From Sphagnum compactum (taxonomy: Eukaryota; Bryophyta; Sphagnopsida; Sphagnales), in NCBI GenBank assembly GCA_965153455.1, contig OZ234501.1, positions 4,836,001-4,900,000 on the forward strand: a stretch of DNA of 64,000 nt, given 5' to 3'. A program made the translations under genes and the position numbers. Under the pieces are notes generated by a model. It made no database searches. It was given only the letters and a program-made list of their open reading frames with translations, and was not told where the DNA came from. Below are positions 46,914-59,170 of the stretch, one piece after another (the stretch's first letter is position 1; each line of letters opens with the position of its first letter).

Positions 46914-49440
46914 CATCTCAAAACCAAAGTTTTTCAAGGAGGCATGTCCCATGGAGTTGGACTTTTTTTTTTTTTTTTTTTTTGATTGAGGGGGCACCCG
47001 TCCAAAAACCAAAGTAGGTGCTTGTGCAAATACAACACTTCACCCCTCTTTCACTTCAAATACCAAAGAATTTTTCTCACACCAAAATTTTTGAACTTCA
47101 AAGGTGTTTTTAGGGCATGATTGAATGGGAACATGGGAACATTTATGGGAACATAGGTGACAAATTGTCACGAACACCATAACAAAGAAATGTAGGGTAA
47201 TTTCACTTGTGGAGCGAGTGGGGTGTCGCAAAAACCGGCGTCCACCTTGAGGAGGTGGAGATGAGGGGGTGCTTATTTTGGGAAACGCCTTGCGCTCATT
47301 GGGCATTATGTGATGTAATACATTAGCCAATACTAGAAAAGTAGTACTTGGGGAAGATGCACTCGAAGGTTCCACAAAAGATTGCTTGTACCTAATGTAA
47401 CCTCACATCTAAGTTACACGGGACTTTGTTTTTTGGCAACCTCGTTTGTATAGTAAATGACGATGCAAATAAGTTTGGTCTAACAAAGGGGCCACTCTTT
47501 TGGAAATGCCTTGGGCCAAGGGCAATTGCATGGTGGCATAAAACACGACACATTTTTTTAAAAAAAATTCTTTTTAATTTTTTAAGAATCATGATACCCG
47601 GTGGGTACCCATTTGGGTTTTTGGGTGTTCGATGGGTATCGCAACTAAAATGAGTAAACATGGACATTTCAAAGAAATAAAAAAACGCCCAATTCGAAAC
47701 GGTGAAGCACCCTTACACAAATGGGTGTTTTGATTTTTGAAATGCCTACTCACTCTTGACAAATTGTAAACGTTATCACTACGACAAAATGAACTTTCCA
47801 AGACCAAATGAACAAAATCCACATAATGATTTTGTAAAAACAATTTGTGTACATGAAATTATGCAAACTAGCAACGGAGAGCTATTACCCTCTCATTAAG
47901 GGGGAAAGGATAGAATTATAGAGGTAAAAATGGATGACATCTAAAGCCAACAAGCCTAATGCCCAAAAGCTCTCTCAAAAACCCAAAATTTGGAACCTCG
48001 GGTTCAAGTACCCAAAACCCTAACCTAGAAGAACCTAAGGACTACAAATAAACCAAGAGCAAGATGAATAAATACTATGTCAACCCAAAAACAAATTCTA
48101 ACCCAAAAACAAAAAAAACAAAAAACAAAGGTATCTAGACCAACCCAATATCACGGCCCCATGCTTTTCCACCATAGAATAAGTAGGTTCTCACCATTCT
48201 CTTGTACTTTTCCATCGTGGAAAAGAGGACAGCTGGTTTTTACAATACGTAATAAGTACACTTCATCATAGACCCATGTTCAGCACAAATTGCATGTGGG
48301 TGTGTGTGTATGTGTGTATATGTCACCTGCATATACATATACATATATATGTATATGTCTTCTTGATTGCTTATGTGAAAACCTTCAAGAGTGTGTGCCT
48401 CAAAACCAAAACCAACCAAAAAAAAAAAACCCTAACCCTAAAATCATTTTGTTCAAGGTTGTTTATGACAATTTTGGATAGAAGAAACACACACACATAT
48501 ATTTTCGATGCCTTGTCATGGACTTATGTACGCACATAACTCAAAATTCTCATGGGCGTGACCACCCTAGCTACCACTAGGGCATCCATCCATCCATGCC
48601 CCGGTCCAACTCCCATGTACTACTAGGTCACAAATGAAAGAAGAAGAAGAAGAAAGAAACCCTTCTCAATTATACTAACAGATGGAAACCCCTTGCAACG
48701 GAGGATTCCATTGTGGATGAAACTCATCCACAAAAGACACAAAGCCATTAAGAAAGGGTTTCCATCATGGATGAAACTCATCCACAAACGACGCAAAGAA
48801 AGCCATTAAGAAAGATTTCATAGGAAAACTTTTGTCAAGGATGGGGATGGCTCCGTTGATGATGAGGAGTCATTGTGATGATCTTAGACACTTATCATAA
48901 GGAAACTTTGTCAAGGAGGCGGATGGATGGACAAGTCATTGTGACGTTTACCATTAGCTAGGCCCATATCGATTATTAAACAACTTGGCTTAATTTCCAT
49001 CAACTTTTTAGGGTGTAGTTTTAGGCCAAGTTGTGTTCACCTATTTTATTCCCAACAATTTTTCTTTAAAAAAAATTTCCGCAAGAAAATTGGGAAATTT
49101 TGGGAAATTTGTTTCTAGTGTAAATTCAACTAAGTTTGCTAGTTTTTGCAAGAAATTTTTTAGCCAAAATCACCCCACACCTAATTTTTTTTTAAAAAAA
49201 TTTAATATAATTTTTATAAAAAAAATAGGGTTTAAAAAAGAAACAAAAACCCTGCTAAGCCCTAAGCAACCCCTGAACATTAATTAATTAATTAATTAAT
49301 TAAATTTTAAGTACAGTCTTCATTCCCCTAAACCCTCCATCTCATGCATCCTACATGATCCGGTAAGCCTAGGAAACAATCAACACAAAATGAGGATGAC
49401 GTTCCGCCAATTCCGGAACGGCTTGGTTGGCGTAATCCTA
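45366..49440. other. gene-free intergenic stretch
   Basis: No gene recognised. Visible items: a (TA)n run at about 46880-46912; a T run at 46962-46983; a short palindrome GTGACAAATTGTCAC near 47157; two telomere-like CCCTAA units at 48430-48442, probably chance; and an ATTA run at 49278-49302. The part at 49080-49165 resembles 8086-8190 in reverse. Confidence 0.45.
48707..48814 (+). repeat. 55-bp tandem duplication with small hairpins
   Basis: Two units, each with GGATGAAACTCATCCACAAA, a GACRCAAAG phrase and GCCATTAAGAAAG. The first contains the perfect hairpin GTGGATGA-AAC-TCATCCAC at 48713-48731. No coding function is seen. Confidence 0.85.
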
Positions 49441-49850
49441 CGTGCGGTTGCATTATGACGCGATATTCCGCCTCCGGGGGGCACGCCGGTGGGCGGGCCC
49501 GGCCTGGCGGGCCGTCAGTCCGGTTTTTTTTGTTGCCAGTGAAGGCGAAACTTGGGTGCGCGATGCCTCCCCAATTGGCGAAACCTCAGAAACGGACGGC
49601 GATGGTCAAATCCGCGCTCCCGCCCGCTCCTTCCCTCTGGCTTACTCGCTCACTTCCTTCCTTCCTTTCCTTCCTTCCTTCCCTCTCCGTTTCTGGCAGC
49701 GTAGCGTGCAAAATCCATTTCTCACGTCAATTCTCGATCTCTGGCGTTGTGGGCACGCGCAAAAATTTTCAGCATGACTTCGACGCAGATGGGAGCCATG
49801 AGGTGCGCGCTTACCGTGCTCTTTTTGGCAGTTTTTGGTGCCGGTACTGA
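49441..49850 (+). promoter_or_regulatory. GC-rich island, probable promoter/leader of the glucosyltransferase gene
   Basis: A sharp rise in GC and CpG content in an otherwise AT-rich region, followed by TTCC pyrimidine tracts, about 2 kb before the first glucosyltransferase coding sequence. It contains two overlapping open frames (111 codons from 49442; 131 codons with ATG at 49455). The second has a Ser/Arg-rich stretch that could pass for an organelle transit sequence. Neither resembles a known protein. The position suggests the transcription start region of the downstream gene, but an independent short gene cannot be ruled out. Confidence 0.4.
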
Positions 49851-51745
49851 TTGATTGATTGTACAGCAGCGGTTGTCGTTCTGTTGTTGTTGTTGTTGTT
49901 TTTGCTATATTCTCCCCCTCTCCCCCACACCTACCACCCTTTGTTGGTCTCAAGCAGATTCTTTGTGCAGCAGTGAGTATGTTTCCAGCATTTTTGGGTG
50001 CTTGCTGCTTCTCCCTTTTTCTTGAGAGGCAGAGGACTTTGAGCCATCTATCCATCCGCTTCTTTTAGTATGCTCTGGGATTGCACAGTTTGAGAGTAGG
50101 TAGGTAGTTTGTGGCGATTTGGGGTTTGGGATTTGTTTACGAGAGGTAGGTGGAGCTTGCTTTCTTTTTTCTCGGAGGTTTTTTTATTTCCGTCTCGGGG
50201 GGGTTGCTTTTCTGTTGGGGTTTTGTGCAGGTTTCTTATATAGTCGGGTATTATCATCATCATCTCCAGTTCTTGGATGCAAGCCCTCTACTCAGGTAGG
50301 TTTGTTTGGCTCTCCTTGTTTGTTCTGGAGACTGGGAAAAAAATTAAATTAAATCTTTTGAATCCGCAGTGAGTGGGCACCCAGTGCGTGCTGCTGCTGC
50401 TGATCAAGTGTGGGTCAGTGGATTATTGCATTTTCCAAAGACTAAGTTCATGTGGTGGTTTTGGTTGTTGTTGTTGAAGAAATTTGTGAGTCACACCACA
50501 CCTGCAGAAGTTAGAATACTTTTTTCCCTGAAGTTTTAGTTTCCATTGAAGAGTTCTTCTTCAGCTCATCAGCTGTCTGTCTGTCTGTCTGTCTGTCTGA
50601 CTTCAAATACACTCTTGTTTCTACTAAATTGTTTGTCACTGAATTGTGCTTGAGGAAGAACATGGAAAAATATGTCACCCATGAGCAGAGGGAATAATTC
50701 TTCTAAGGAGCTGGATGTAAATTATAACGCCCATGTTTGAAGCAGCCGGGGTTATTGTTGGTGTTCTAGTGAATTCTTGAGAAATTGTTGTAGGCACACT
50801 CTGACAGGAAAGGAAATAAAATCTGACACCCGTGAGCAGAGGGAAAAATTCCTCATTGTTTAGTGTGAAGAAGTTGAGGCATCGGCTTCTTCTTCCACTA
50901 TTGTTGTTCCAACTCTTGCAAGAAAGTTGCAAGTGCAAATTCTCAATTCTGTTGGTGTAATATGATGCCTCCTGTCTCCACTTTCGACACCAGTTTCTGG
51001 TGGTCCAGATGTTAGGCTTTTGTGTGCACAGCACACCCCACAGCAATTTCAGAGAGAAAGGATGTGTTGCTGGATGGATGCAGGTCCAGAACTGGGTTCC
51101 AAGCATTTATGGGTTTGTGTTTATCATTGCAGATTGTTAAAAAGTGCAACATGAATACATACATGTGGATCAGGGAAATAGCAAATCCCATTGCCTGGAT
51201 TTTATTTATTTTTTCAACCAAATTTGTGTCAACAGTCAATGTGCTTGCTCTTCTTCATGAACACCTTGTGGGTGTTTGAAGGTTTCCATGTCTAGTATAA
51301 TTTTTGTTGGATGGGTTGTTGTCAATCTTTAACAGACAGTCTATCAAAGTCTGCAAGAATCAAACCTCCCTATGCATTCTTGCCTCCATGGATTGTCCAC
51401 AACCCATCCATGGGTACATACATATAAAGGAGGATGCATGACACCATCTGCTACGTGAAGTGCCTACCAGTTTCTGTGCTCACAGACCCGAGCAACAATC
51501 CCAGAGATGCACTGTTTGAATCCAATCTACTGCTCCTTCAGTTTTGTTACTAGCTAGAATTACTTTTATAAAGACTCCAAACAGTAAGGAATGTGTGAAA
51601 TTAATTTGCTGGAATGTTTTTGTCGTTGCAGGACTAGAGCTCAGGAGTGTTGTTAGTGGTAGGTGCGCAGCAGGCTGAGCATGCAGCGTGGAAAAGATCC
51701 ATCTTAAGGGGGGTTCTGATCACTTCATAAGACAATTTGTGGAAA
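49851..51745 (+). promoter_or_regulatory. probable 5' leader with leader intron
   Basis: A strong donor CTCAG|GTAGGT ends a possible leader exon at 50295. A good acceptor TTGTCGTTGCAG|GACTAG precedes 51632. This suggests a leader intron at 50296-51631, upstream of the glucosyltransferase start codons. CTGT repeats are at about 50574-50600. No protein-coding gene is recognised in the stretch. Inferred from splice consensus alone. Confidence 0.4.
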
Positions 51746-52032
51746 ATGTCCGCTGGGAATGGACATTGCTCAGCTTTGCAGGGCAGCACTTCTTCTCCTG
51801 ATGAGCAGCAGCACACTCCAGTCACTTTCTCTTCCCAGTCAATTGCAGCTGCTCACAAAACTGGTCGAGACAATACGCAGGTTTTGACATATTGCTGTAA
51901 AGGTGTGGTGGTTGCTGAGAATCTTCAGAGAGAAGGGATTCAATATGAGAGCAGTGACAGCCACAAGGAGAACAGCGAGCTGCAAAATGGTTTTCACAAA
52001 GTGCATAGAACCTCAGAGGGTTTTGCTTTGAG
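51746..52032 (+). CDS. possible upstream coding exon of the sterol glucosyltransferase
   Basis: An ATG at 51746 opens a 138-codon frame ending at 52159. If the weak donor TTTGAG|GTCTGT (exon end 52032) is joined to ACAG|GTCTGACC (exon start 52211), phase 2 matches and the glucosyltransferase gains 95 N-terminal residues while losing the ATG at 52203, for a total of 835. Against this: the donor is poor and the acceptor lacks a pyrimidine tract. The alternative is an untranslated leader with a long upstream open frame and translation from 52203. The peptide is Ser/Gln-rich with no known domain, as expected for the variable N-terminus of this family. Confidence 0.35.
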
Positions 52033-52202
52033 GTCTGTTTGGCAACCCTTTGTAAATTGGGTGTCTGGGTCTGATGTCTGCTTAGAGGGCAGTGAAGAAG
52101 AGACAAGACTGATTTCATTGCTCTTTCGATGTAGTCTTGGATCTTCCTCCTCTTTGTAGAAGGCACGATGTATGTTAGTTACTGACAACAGATGTTGAAT
52201 GC

Positions 52203-55200
52203 ATGGACAGGTCTGACCTTCTGAATGGGTTTGTCCCTGATTCCTTGAATGGAAACAGCATGGAAGATATGTGCAAAACTACAACCTGCACTCTAGACCC
52301 TAAATCAGAAGAAGTCACCACTCCTCCTCACATTTCCAGTAGAAAGGAGCAAATATTGGAAGATCTTCAGAATTTCTCTGGCAATCCAAAGTCGATTGTT
52401 GTCTCTGGAAAGATTGCATACACGCAGAGTGAACCTAATCTGTCAACTATGCTGACTGCACAGCAGCAACAGGAGACTGAACCCATTGGGTTGTTGTCAA
52501 AGTTGGACCTTTTTGAGCCACAGGTGTTGAACAACAAGAAGGATACAGAGGACCTAACTAACTTCAGTAATGGTCAATCGGTACATGCCACAAAATCAAT
52601 TCCTGTGATGCCATCATGTGTTGCAGTGTCAACAACATTACCAAAGGAGCAAGAAGAGGAACTTCTCTTTGGAGAGAAGCTTATCTCAAGGTCTCAAAAG
52701 GCAGAGAGTACCCATGGAGGTAGTAATAGCTTCCCTAGCAGCAGCAGCAGCAGCAGCAGGGGTCTTTCTTTCTTTCTTTTTATCACTACTACCCGTGTAC
52801 TGCAATGTAGACCTGTTTTTTGAGGACTGGATATTTTTCAAGTTTGGATTCGTAGACTGGTGGTCTAAGTGGGGTTTATTTTTTGCATAGATGGAGTTTT
52901 GACAAGAACAAAATCTATGCCAAGCAATTCGTCTCCAGATGCTAGTCAAAGGGGGGGCTTACCTCGCTCCACCACTGAAAAGAGGAGAGTAAAGACAATT
53001 ATAGACAGTGCAAATGCTCGTCTTGAAGCAGAGGCAAAGGCTTTAGATCGGAAAAAGGTTTCTCTCTCCTACCCTCTTTCACATTTGTATCAACTGCCAT
53101 TCTCCCCACCCATCCTCACCTGGTATTTGATGTTGAGCTCATCATAAGTTTTTTATGCTGTCATCATCAGATTGTCCTTCTGATTTGCTGTTGTTTTCAT
53201 ATTATGTAGCAAAAACTTGTGAGGAGGCTGGGTACCATCCAAAGAGATGGAGCAGTGGAGTTTGATGTTGGACAGAGTGCTCGTCTGGCCAAAGATTTAT
53301 TTGGTTCAGATGGAATGGATGAAAGAGATGCACTTGAAGTGCCAGCAGCAGTTGAAGAAGACGATGAGGAGGAGCTTGAGCCACAGCATATCCCACCACT
53401 CAGAATTGTCATGTTGATCGTGGGCACTCGAGGTGATGTGCAGCCATTCATTGCCATTGGAAAGAAATTGCAGGTTCTTGTCTGGCCTGTCTTCTTCCCC
53501 TCCATCCATCATTCTCCTTATCTTGTCCGGTGGTCCACTTTTTTGTGAAAATGTATCAATAGATGGGTACACATGCGGAGGCAGCACACAACCGACCTAC
53601 CTACCTACTCTGAAGCATTGGGAGGAATCCTTAGTGGGTGGGGATGTGACTGTAAAACCATAAACCAGTGTGCCTTGACATGCCATCCCTTGTTGATTTT
53701 GGTTCTTCTACTTACAAGGAAAAGATTGGGGAGCTTGTGTATGATGTGCAGGAGCATGGGCATCAAGTGAGATTGGCATCACATGCCAACTTTCGTGATT
53801 TTGTAAGGAAAGAAGGCCTGGAGTTTTATCCACTAGGAGGTGACCCAAAGATTCTAGCTGAATGTATGTCACCTTTTTCTACTGCCCTTTTGGTATTGAA
53901 GCACTCTAGCTAGAGCTCTTTACATGTGTGTGTTCCAAAGGTTGAACTTCATTGAAGCTTGCCTAGTTGAACAGGAGGAATACATGTGTTAGTGTATTAG
54001 CTCTTATTTTTTCAGTTTGTGACCAACATTTCATGTGCTTTTGGTAAGGTGACTGCTTCATGTGTGATTCTTGACAGATATGGTGAAGAATAAGGGATTT
54101 CTGCCTTCTGGACCATCGGAGATTGCAACACAGAGGAAGCAAATAAAGTCGATTGTCCACTCTCTATTGCCTGCTTGTATTGAACCGGACATGGATTCTG
54201 GTCTTCCATTCCATCCTCATGCAATCATTGCAAACCCTCCAGCCTATGGTAAAGGCAGTGTCTTCTGGTCTCATTGGCTAGATCATTAGGGTGGTGAAAG
54301 TGTTTCATTGCTGTAGTTCCCACATATTGCCTGTCCTGAAGGGAGGGAGCCAATTCCTTTTGAACTTTCTGTTTGTGAGCTTTTGGCATACTTTCTTCAT
54401 CGGATCCCTGCTGGGCCTGGTCACAGCCAGTAACTCTCTTCTCCTTCACCCCACACCCCCTGCCACTACTTCTAATGTACCATCATGCTGTTTGTTGACA
54501 GGGCATGTACATGTGGCACAGTATCTCAACGTGCCATTGCACATTTTTTTCACAATGCCCTGGACGTATGCTTTCTAACTATTCTCTGGGAAATGAACTT
54601 GAGGCTGTTCCAATCCCAAAGATCTCATTTTTTATTCAACTTCTCAGTTGTGAACAATCCTCAATGAATGTTCCAAACAATCCTCCTTCATGACTACATC
54701 TTGGAGTGCTGAGGTACACAAGGGAGTTACCTTATGTGGTGTATTGTTTTGGCATGTGCAGGCCAACAGGTGCATTTCCACATCCACTGTCCCGTGTCAA
54801 GCAGCAAGCTGGCTATCGAGTAATGGACCGACCTGCCTTTGTCATGCTTTTTCATGATGGCAGTGATTGCCAATATAAGAGTTTTGCAGTTACATATCTG
54901 TCTTGGTATTTCTGTTGTACTTGGTATTCTTTGTGAATTGTTATTTCTTTATTATACGATTGGGGTTTGTACCCATGCTCCAATGCTCAGAGTTCTCTGG
55001 GATTCTTCTTCATTTGGGGGGTCCCATGATGAATAGTGTAGTGCATGTGTCTTTATAAAGCTAGGAACCGTGTTCAAGGCATTGTCTTTAATGGGTTATG
55101 TGATTGTATTGAATGTCGATCAGTTATCGTACCAAGTGGTGGATTCACTGATATGGATGGGCATATCGGGAATCATCAATGCGTACCGGAAGAAACAGCT

Positions 55201-57997
55201 AAAACTGCGTCCGATCACCTACTTGAGCGGTTCACAAGGCTCTATCAATCAACTGCCAACAGGATATATCTGGAGTCCACACCTTGTGCCCAAGCCAAAA
55301 GGTACAGGTTTGGCTTTCCTTTTTAGGGCATGATGACATTTGACTGATATGTTTGTGTTTATGCTTCATGTGTCCTGGAAACAGCACCCTTGGCTTTCTA
55401 GCAACTTTCACTAGTGCAGATAATATGAGTACATTGATGGCACCAACTCATTTAAGGTGAGGAGCAGTTCTGAAGGCAGTTCAGACAACAGAAAAACCAG
55501 ACTGGAATATTAGACATGAGAGGGAGTTTGAGAGAAACTGCTTGGAGGTGAGGCACCAAGACAGTAGCTGAAAGACATTTGACTGATTTTGTTGCAGATT
55601 GGGGACCCCTGGTGGATGTGGTAGGGTTCTGTTTTCTGAACCTAGCCTCAGGTTACAAGCCTCCAGAAGATATGGTCAAGTGGTTAGCTGCTGGGAAGCC
55701 GCCGATCTATGTTGGGTTTGGCAGCCTTGTAAGTTTCTTTCTACTCACAAGGCACCCAACGATGGTAACCTGCTGTCAGTGTATTGAAAACACTGCAGCA
55801 GACATTTGTGGCAGAAATCTATGACAAAACCCAAGATTGGTTTAAGGTTTAGGGTTTACACAGCAAATTTCTAGTGTTGTTTTATTCTTTCAGGCTCTTT
55901 TATGCAGCAATTAGGTGCACTTAAAATCATAATGGGTGAACAGAAAATGGACAACTTGAAAGCAGGATTGTTTGTTGCTGTTGACTACTTTAGTTACATT
56001 TTGAGTCCTGTGAAGAAGTCCATAGGAGGAATTATGAGTAGTGCTCTCTGATCAAGGCGAACTTGCTGCTGTATAAATTCTAGTTCTATAGGGGTTCCAT
56101 GCAATTGAGTCTGATAGCAGGTGTTTTTTTTCCTGGCTGGATGACTTGCAAAAGCCTGTTGAAGATCCAGAAGGCATGACAAAGATCATTGTGGAGGCCC
56201 TCCGAAAGACAGGGCAACGTGGTATAATCGGCAAGGGTTGGGGTGGAATTGGCAACAGTGTGTAGTCTCTTTCTTTCTTTCTCCAGCTGACCCGTACCAT
56301 TCCATATATTGCATATGAAAGACTTCTCTTGTTGTCCCTAAAGTCACATTGCATCGTTTTTTGTCTGCACCAACAGCTTTGATATTTTTGAGGGACATTG
56401 AAGATTGTCTTTATGTATATTTATTTTTCTTCTTCTTTGTGAATTATTTTTCAGTAACTGCCATCTCTTGACCTACAAGAGACCAGTTAATTTTCTCACC
56501 CATCAAAGAAGTCCACCTTCACTTTGAAGACAATTGTGAAGGCAAAGCAAGGATGTAAACTCTCTGTCAAATTGTCTGATCACAGTCTGATCAGTGTTAG
56601 AAGGAATCTTGTTCTCAGTGGCTTCTGGATGCTTTGTTTCTTGACTCTCTTATTTTATGTATGTGCAGTGCCTGTAACCCCTGACTTTGTGTATCTCGTC
56701 TCTGACTGCCCCCACGACTGGCTATTCCCTCAATGTGCTGCTGTGGTCAGTCCTCAACCACTCTTTTTTTCAAAACAAAACACAACACAAACATTGTCTT
56801 GCTTCCATAGTCTACAGTTGTTCCATGACAGGAGATGTGCTGACGTGCTGGCTTGGAGAGCTCGGAATCTTTTACACACTTCATCAGATCTGTTTGTGGA
56901 ACATGATGTTGCCACCTTTTTCAACAACCCTGGTTGTAACAGAGTGATAATGGTATCTGAATGCTTGTGCAGATTCATCATGGCGGGGCAGGCACAACAG
57001 CTGCAGGTCTTAAGGCTGCGGTACTATTCTTTCCCTCTCCCAGTAGAAAGTCAGTCTCTTTCATATACCAAATCATATTCTTGGCCATGTTGGCTGCTGA
57101 AAGTGATTGCCCTCAAGCTGCTGCCAGTACTTTAAAATTACTGTTTGACATTTAGCTGTCAAAAATCTAGTTCAGGAAACTTGAGTTGTTGATCACCTGG
57201 ATGCAAAACCAGATCAAGCTGTATCATGATCACATCAAGAATGCTATGTTCATACTGGGTGGAAGTATATGGTACCCTAATGAATGAAAGTGGTGGCATC
57301 AGGAATGAAGTTTTTCTTTGTTAGGATTATGTTGGACTTCGTCAAACAGAGTTTTTTTTAGTACTGATGGTTTTACAACATGCAACTGCAGTGCCCAACG
57401 ACAATTATCCCATTCTTTGGTGACCAGCCATTTTGGGGTGATCGTGTTCATGAAAAGGGTGTGGGGCCACCACCAATTCCTGTTACTCACTTCTCTCTGG
57501 ATAAGCTTGTCAATGCCATTGAGTTTATGCTGGACCCAGAGGTAAAGCACAAGCCACAGATGACCAGGGAATGATCCTGGAAAATGCAATGCATCTTCTG
57601 AATGCAGAGCTGCAAGCTTCTTGTTTTGAGGCTTCATTTTATATGCTTGGGATTTATTTTCCAGCTTGAAATATGCTTATATCGAATTGTTGAAATTTGC
57701 TTGCTGAGTGATTTGCTTATTGGGTTTGATGATTTTATCATTGATGGATTTCTTCTATATGGGAAATCTCTCTTAACAAGCAACACCATCCATAATCTCT
57801 CTCTGCAGGTGAAAAGGAAAGCAGTGGTACTAGCAAGGAATATGGAAATGGAAGATGGTATTGAAGGGGCTGTGAATGCTTTCCACAAGCATATTGCAAA
57901 GCATGTGCCAGATATTACACGTGTGAAGACACCCACTTCACGGCAGCGTGGTTTGTTTAGCTACTTGTACAGTAAAATACAAAAGAAGCTTAGTTGA
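52203..57997 (+). CDS. sterol 3-beta-glucosyltransferase, UGT80 type
   Basis: Transfers glucose from UDP-glucose to the 3-hydroxyl of membrane sterols, making steryl glucosides (EC 2.4.1.173). Exons: 52203-52719, 52891-53057, 53210-53473, 53752-53863, 54078-54248, 54502-54565, 54762-54819, 55124-55301, 55598-55728, 56155-56257, 56669-56745, 56973-57020, 57392-57541 and 57809-57997. Every join is phase-matched and the translation runs unbroken for 742 residues. Seen: a variable acidic N-terminus to about residue 290; the GT28-type start LRIVMLIVGTRGDVQPF; PLGGDPKILAEYMVKNKGFL; FFTMPWTPTGAFPHPLSRVK; SLIWMG; the donor-sugar-binding segment IHHGGAGTTAAGLKAA (615-630); and PFFGDQPFWGDRV. These match plant UGT80 proteins closely. 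The protein is longer than the roughly 600-640 usual in Arabidopsis because of the N-terminus. Whether translation starts at 52203 or in an upstream exon is open. Confidence 0.93.
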
Positions 57998-58934
57998 GTT
58001 TTGTGCAGGGAAAATTAGTCTAGTCATGCTCCTTCACATTCCCCTGTTTTTCTCTACAGAAATTGAGGTTGTCACTTATAACCAGCCTCACAGCAAGGTT
58101 GTATTTTGTGTAGCAGCCTACTCAGTGTGTAACCTAATCAGTGGGGTCCATCATTTAGCATTTATTATAGATCCCCCAAAGGAGATTTTCCCCCTTGGTG
58201 AGTAATTGTTCTTTGCTGTGAAGGTATCTAGATATCTAGCTTTGCTATTCATCAATCAGTTTCTGTGTATAGGTGGTAGTGGTGGCTTTTGCACTCCATG
58301 TATAGGTAGTGGAGGCCTTTGCACTCCGTGTATAGTGGAAAGAAGTCCTGTGGAATTCTCGAATAGCACCCAACTGCAGAACAATCTCAACAAACCAATC
58401 CGGTTCTTGATTTCCTACTTGTGTCCCAGACATAGATGTGTGGTGTCAACATTATTCAAGAGATGTAACCAGTGCTCTATAAACGTTTAGGAATGAGTCA
58501 GAGTGGACTCTGTGCCAACTCATGAACACATGGCAATATTGGGGTGGGGATTTTTTTGTATACTTTTTTTTTCCCCCCAATTCTTTAAGTCTGGTATACA
58601 TTCGCTCCACACATCCAGGTTTTGTCATCACCTACTTGCCAAGACTGTGGTGGTCAGGATTGACCAACTTGCTTGCAAGTGATGGGTGGGGGTGGTGGTT
58701 TTGGAGGTTCTCAAACTCTTGCTGGGACAATGCCTATTCTCATTCAAGGGGAGGAACAAAACATCTTCAAGGTGCACTGAACTCACTTTTAACTCCAGCA
58801 ATTGAAGAGTATAGTGGTCAATTTCCATGTGGATTGCTCAACTACTATTGTTTGGCAAAAGTGGCAAAGTAGCACTTCCGTCCAACAGCTGCAGACACTC
58901 CTCCATATGAAACTTTGGAGGAAGAGTGCGACAC
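57998..58934. other. glucosyltransferase 3' flank
   Basis: Probable 3' untranslated region and flank. A two-copy repeat of about 35 bp with GGCTTTTGCACTCCATGTAT and its variant lies at 58273-58336. No polyadenylation site could be placed and no other gene is recognised. Confidence 0.4.
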
Positions 58935-59170
58935 AATGCTGTAACAGCATCACTAGTGGTGCTCAGTATGGGACATTGCATAAATATTTCTCAAATCCAA
59001 GTTCAGTTGTTTACTTTTTTCCAACCCTACTCATAAAACTAACTAACACCGCAAACTGCAAATTCTGGGGAGATTATTAATAGCAAACCACCTGGACTAC
59101 CAATCAGAAATAGGGAGTGACAGTCAGATCATATTTTTAACACTCCTTTGTGGCAGGTTGTTAGGCTCTG
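58935..59170 (+). repeat. dispersed repeat shared with 45128-45365, copy 2
   Basis: Same orientation and same order of conserved phrases as the copy behind the mTERF gene. It starts about 0.9 kb beyond the glucosyltransferase stop codon. The copies differ at many positions, so the duplication is old. Confidence 0.75.

Noticed and set aside
48427-48445. Telomere repeat
   Set aside because: Only two CCCTAA units, in ordinary A- and C-rich sequence; too short for an interstitial telomere tract.
54291-54578. Separate small gene inside the glucosyltransferase region
   Set aside because: The frame mixes intron sequence with part of exon 7 (54502-54565); the conserved peptide belongs to the glucosyltransferase.
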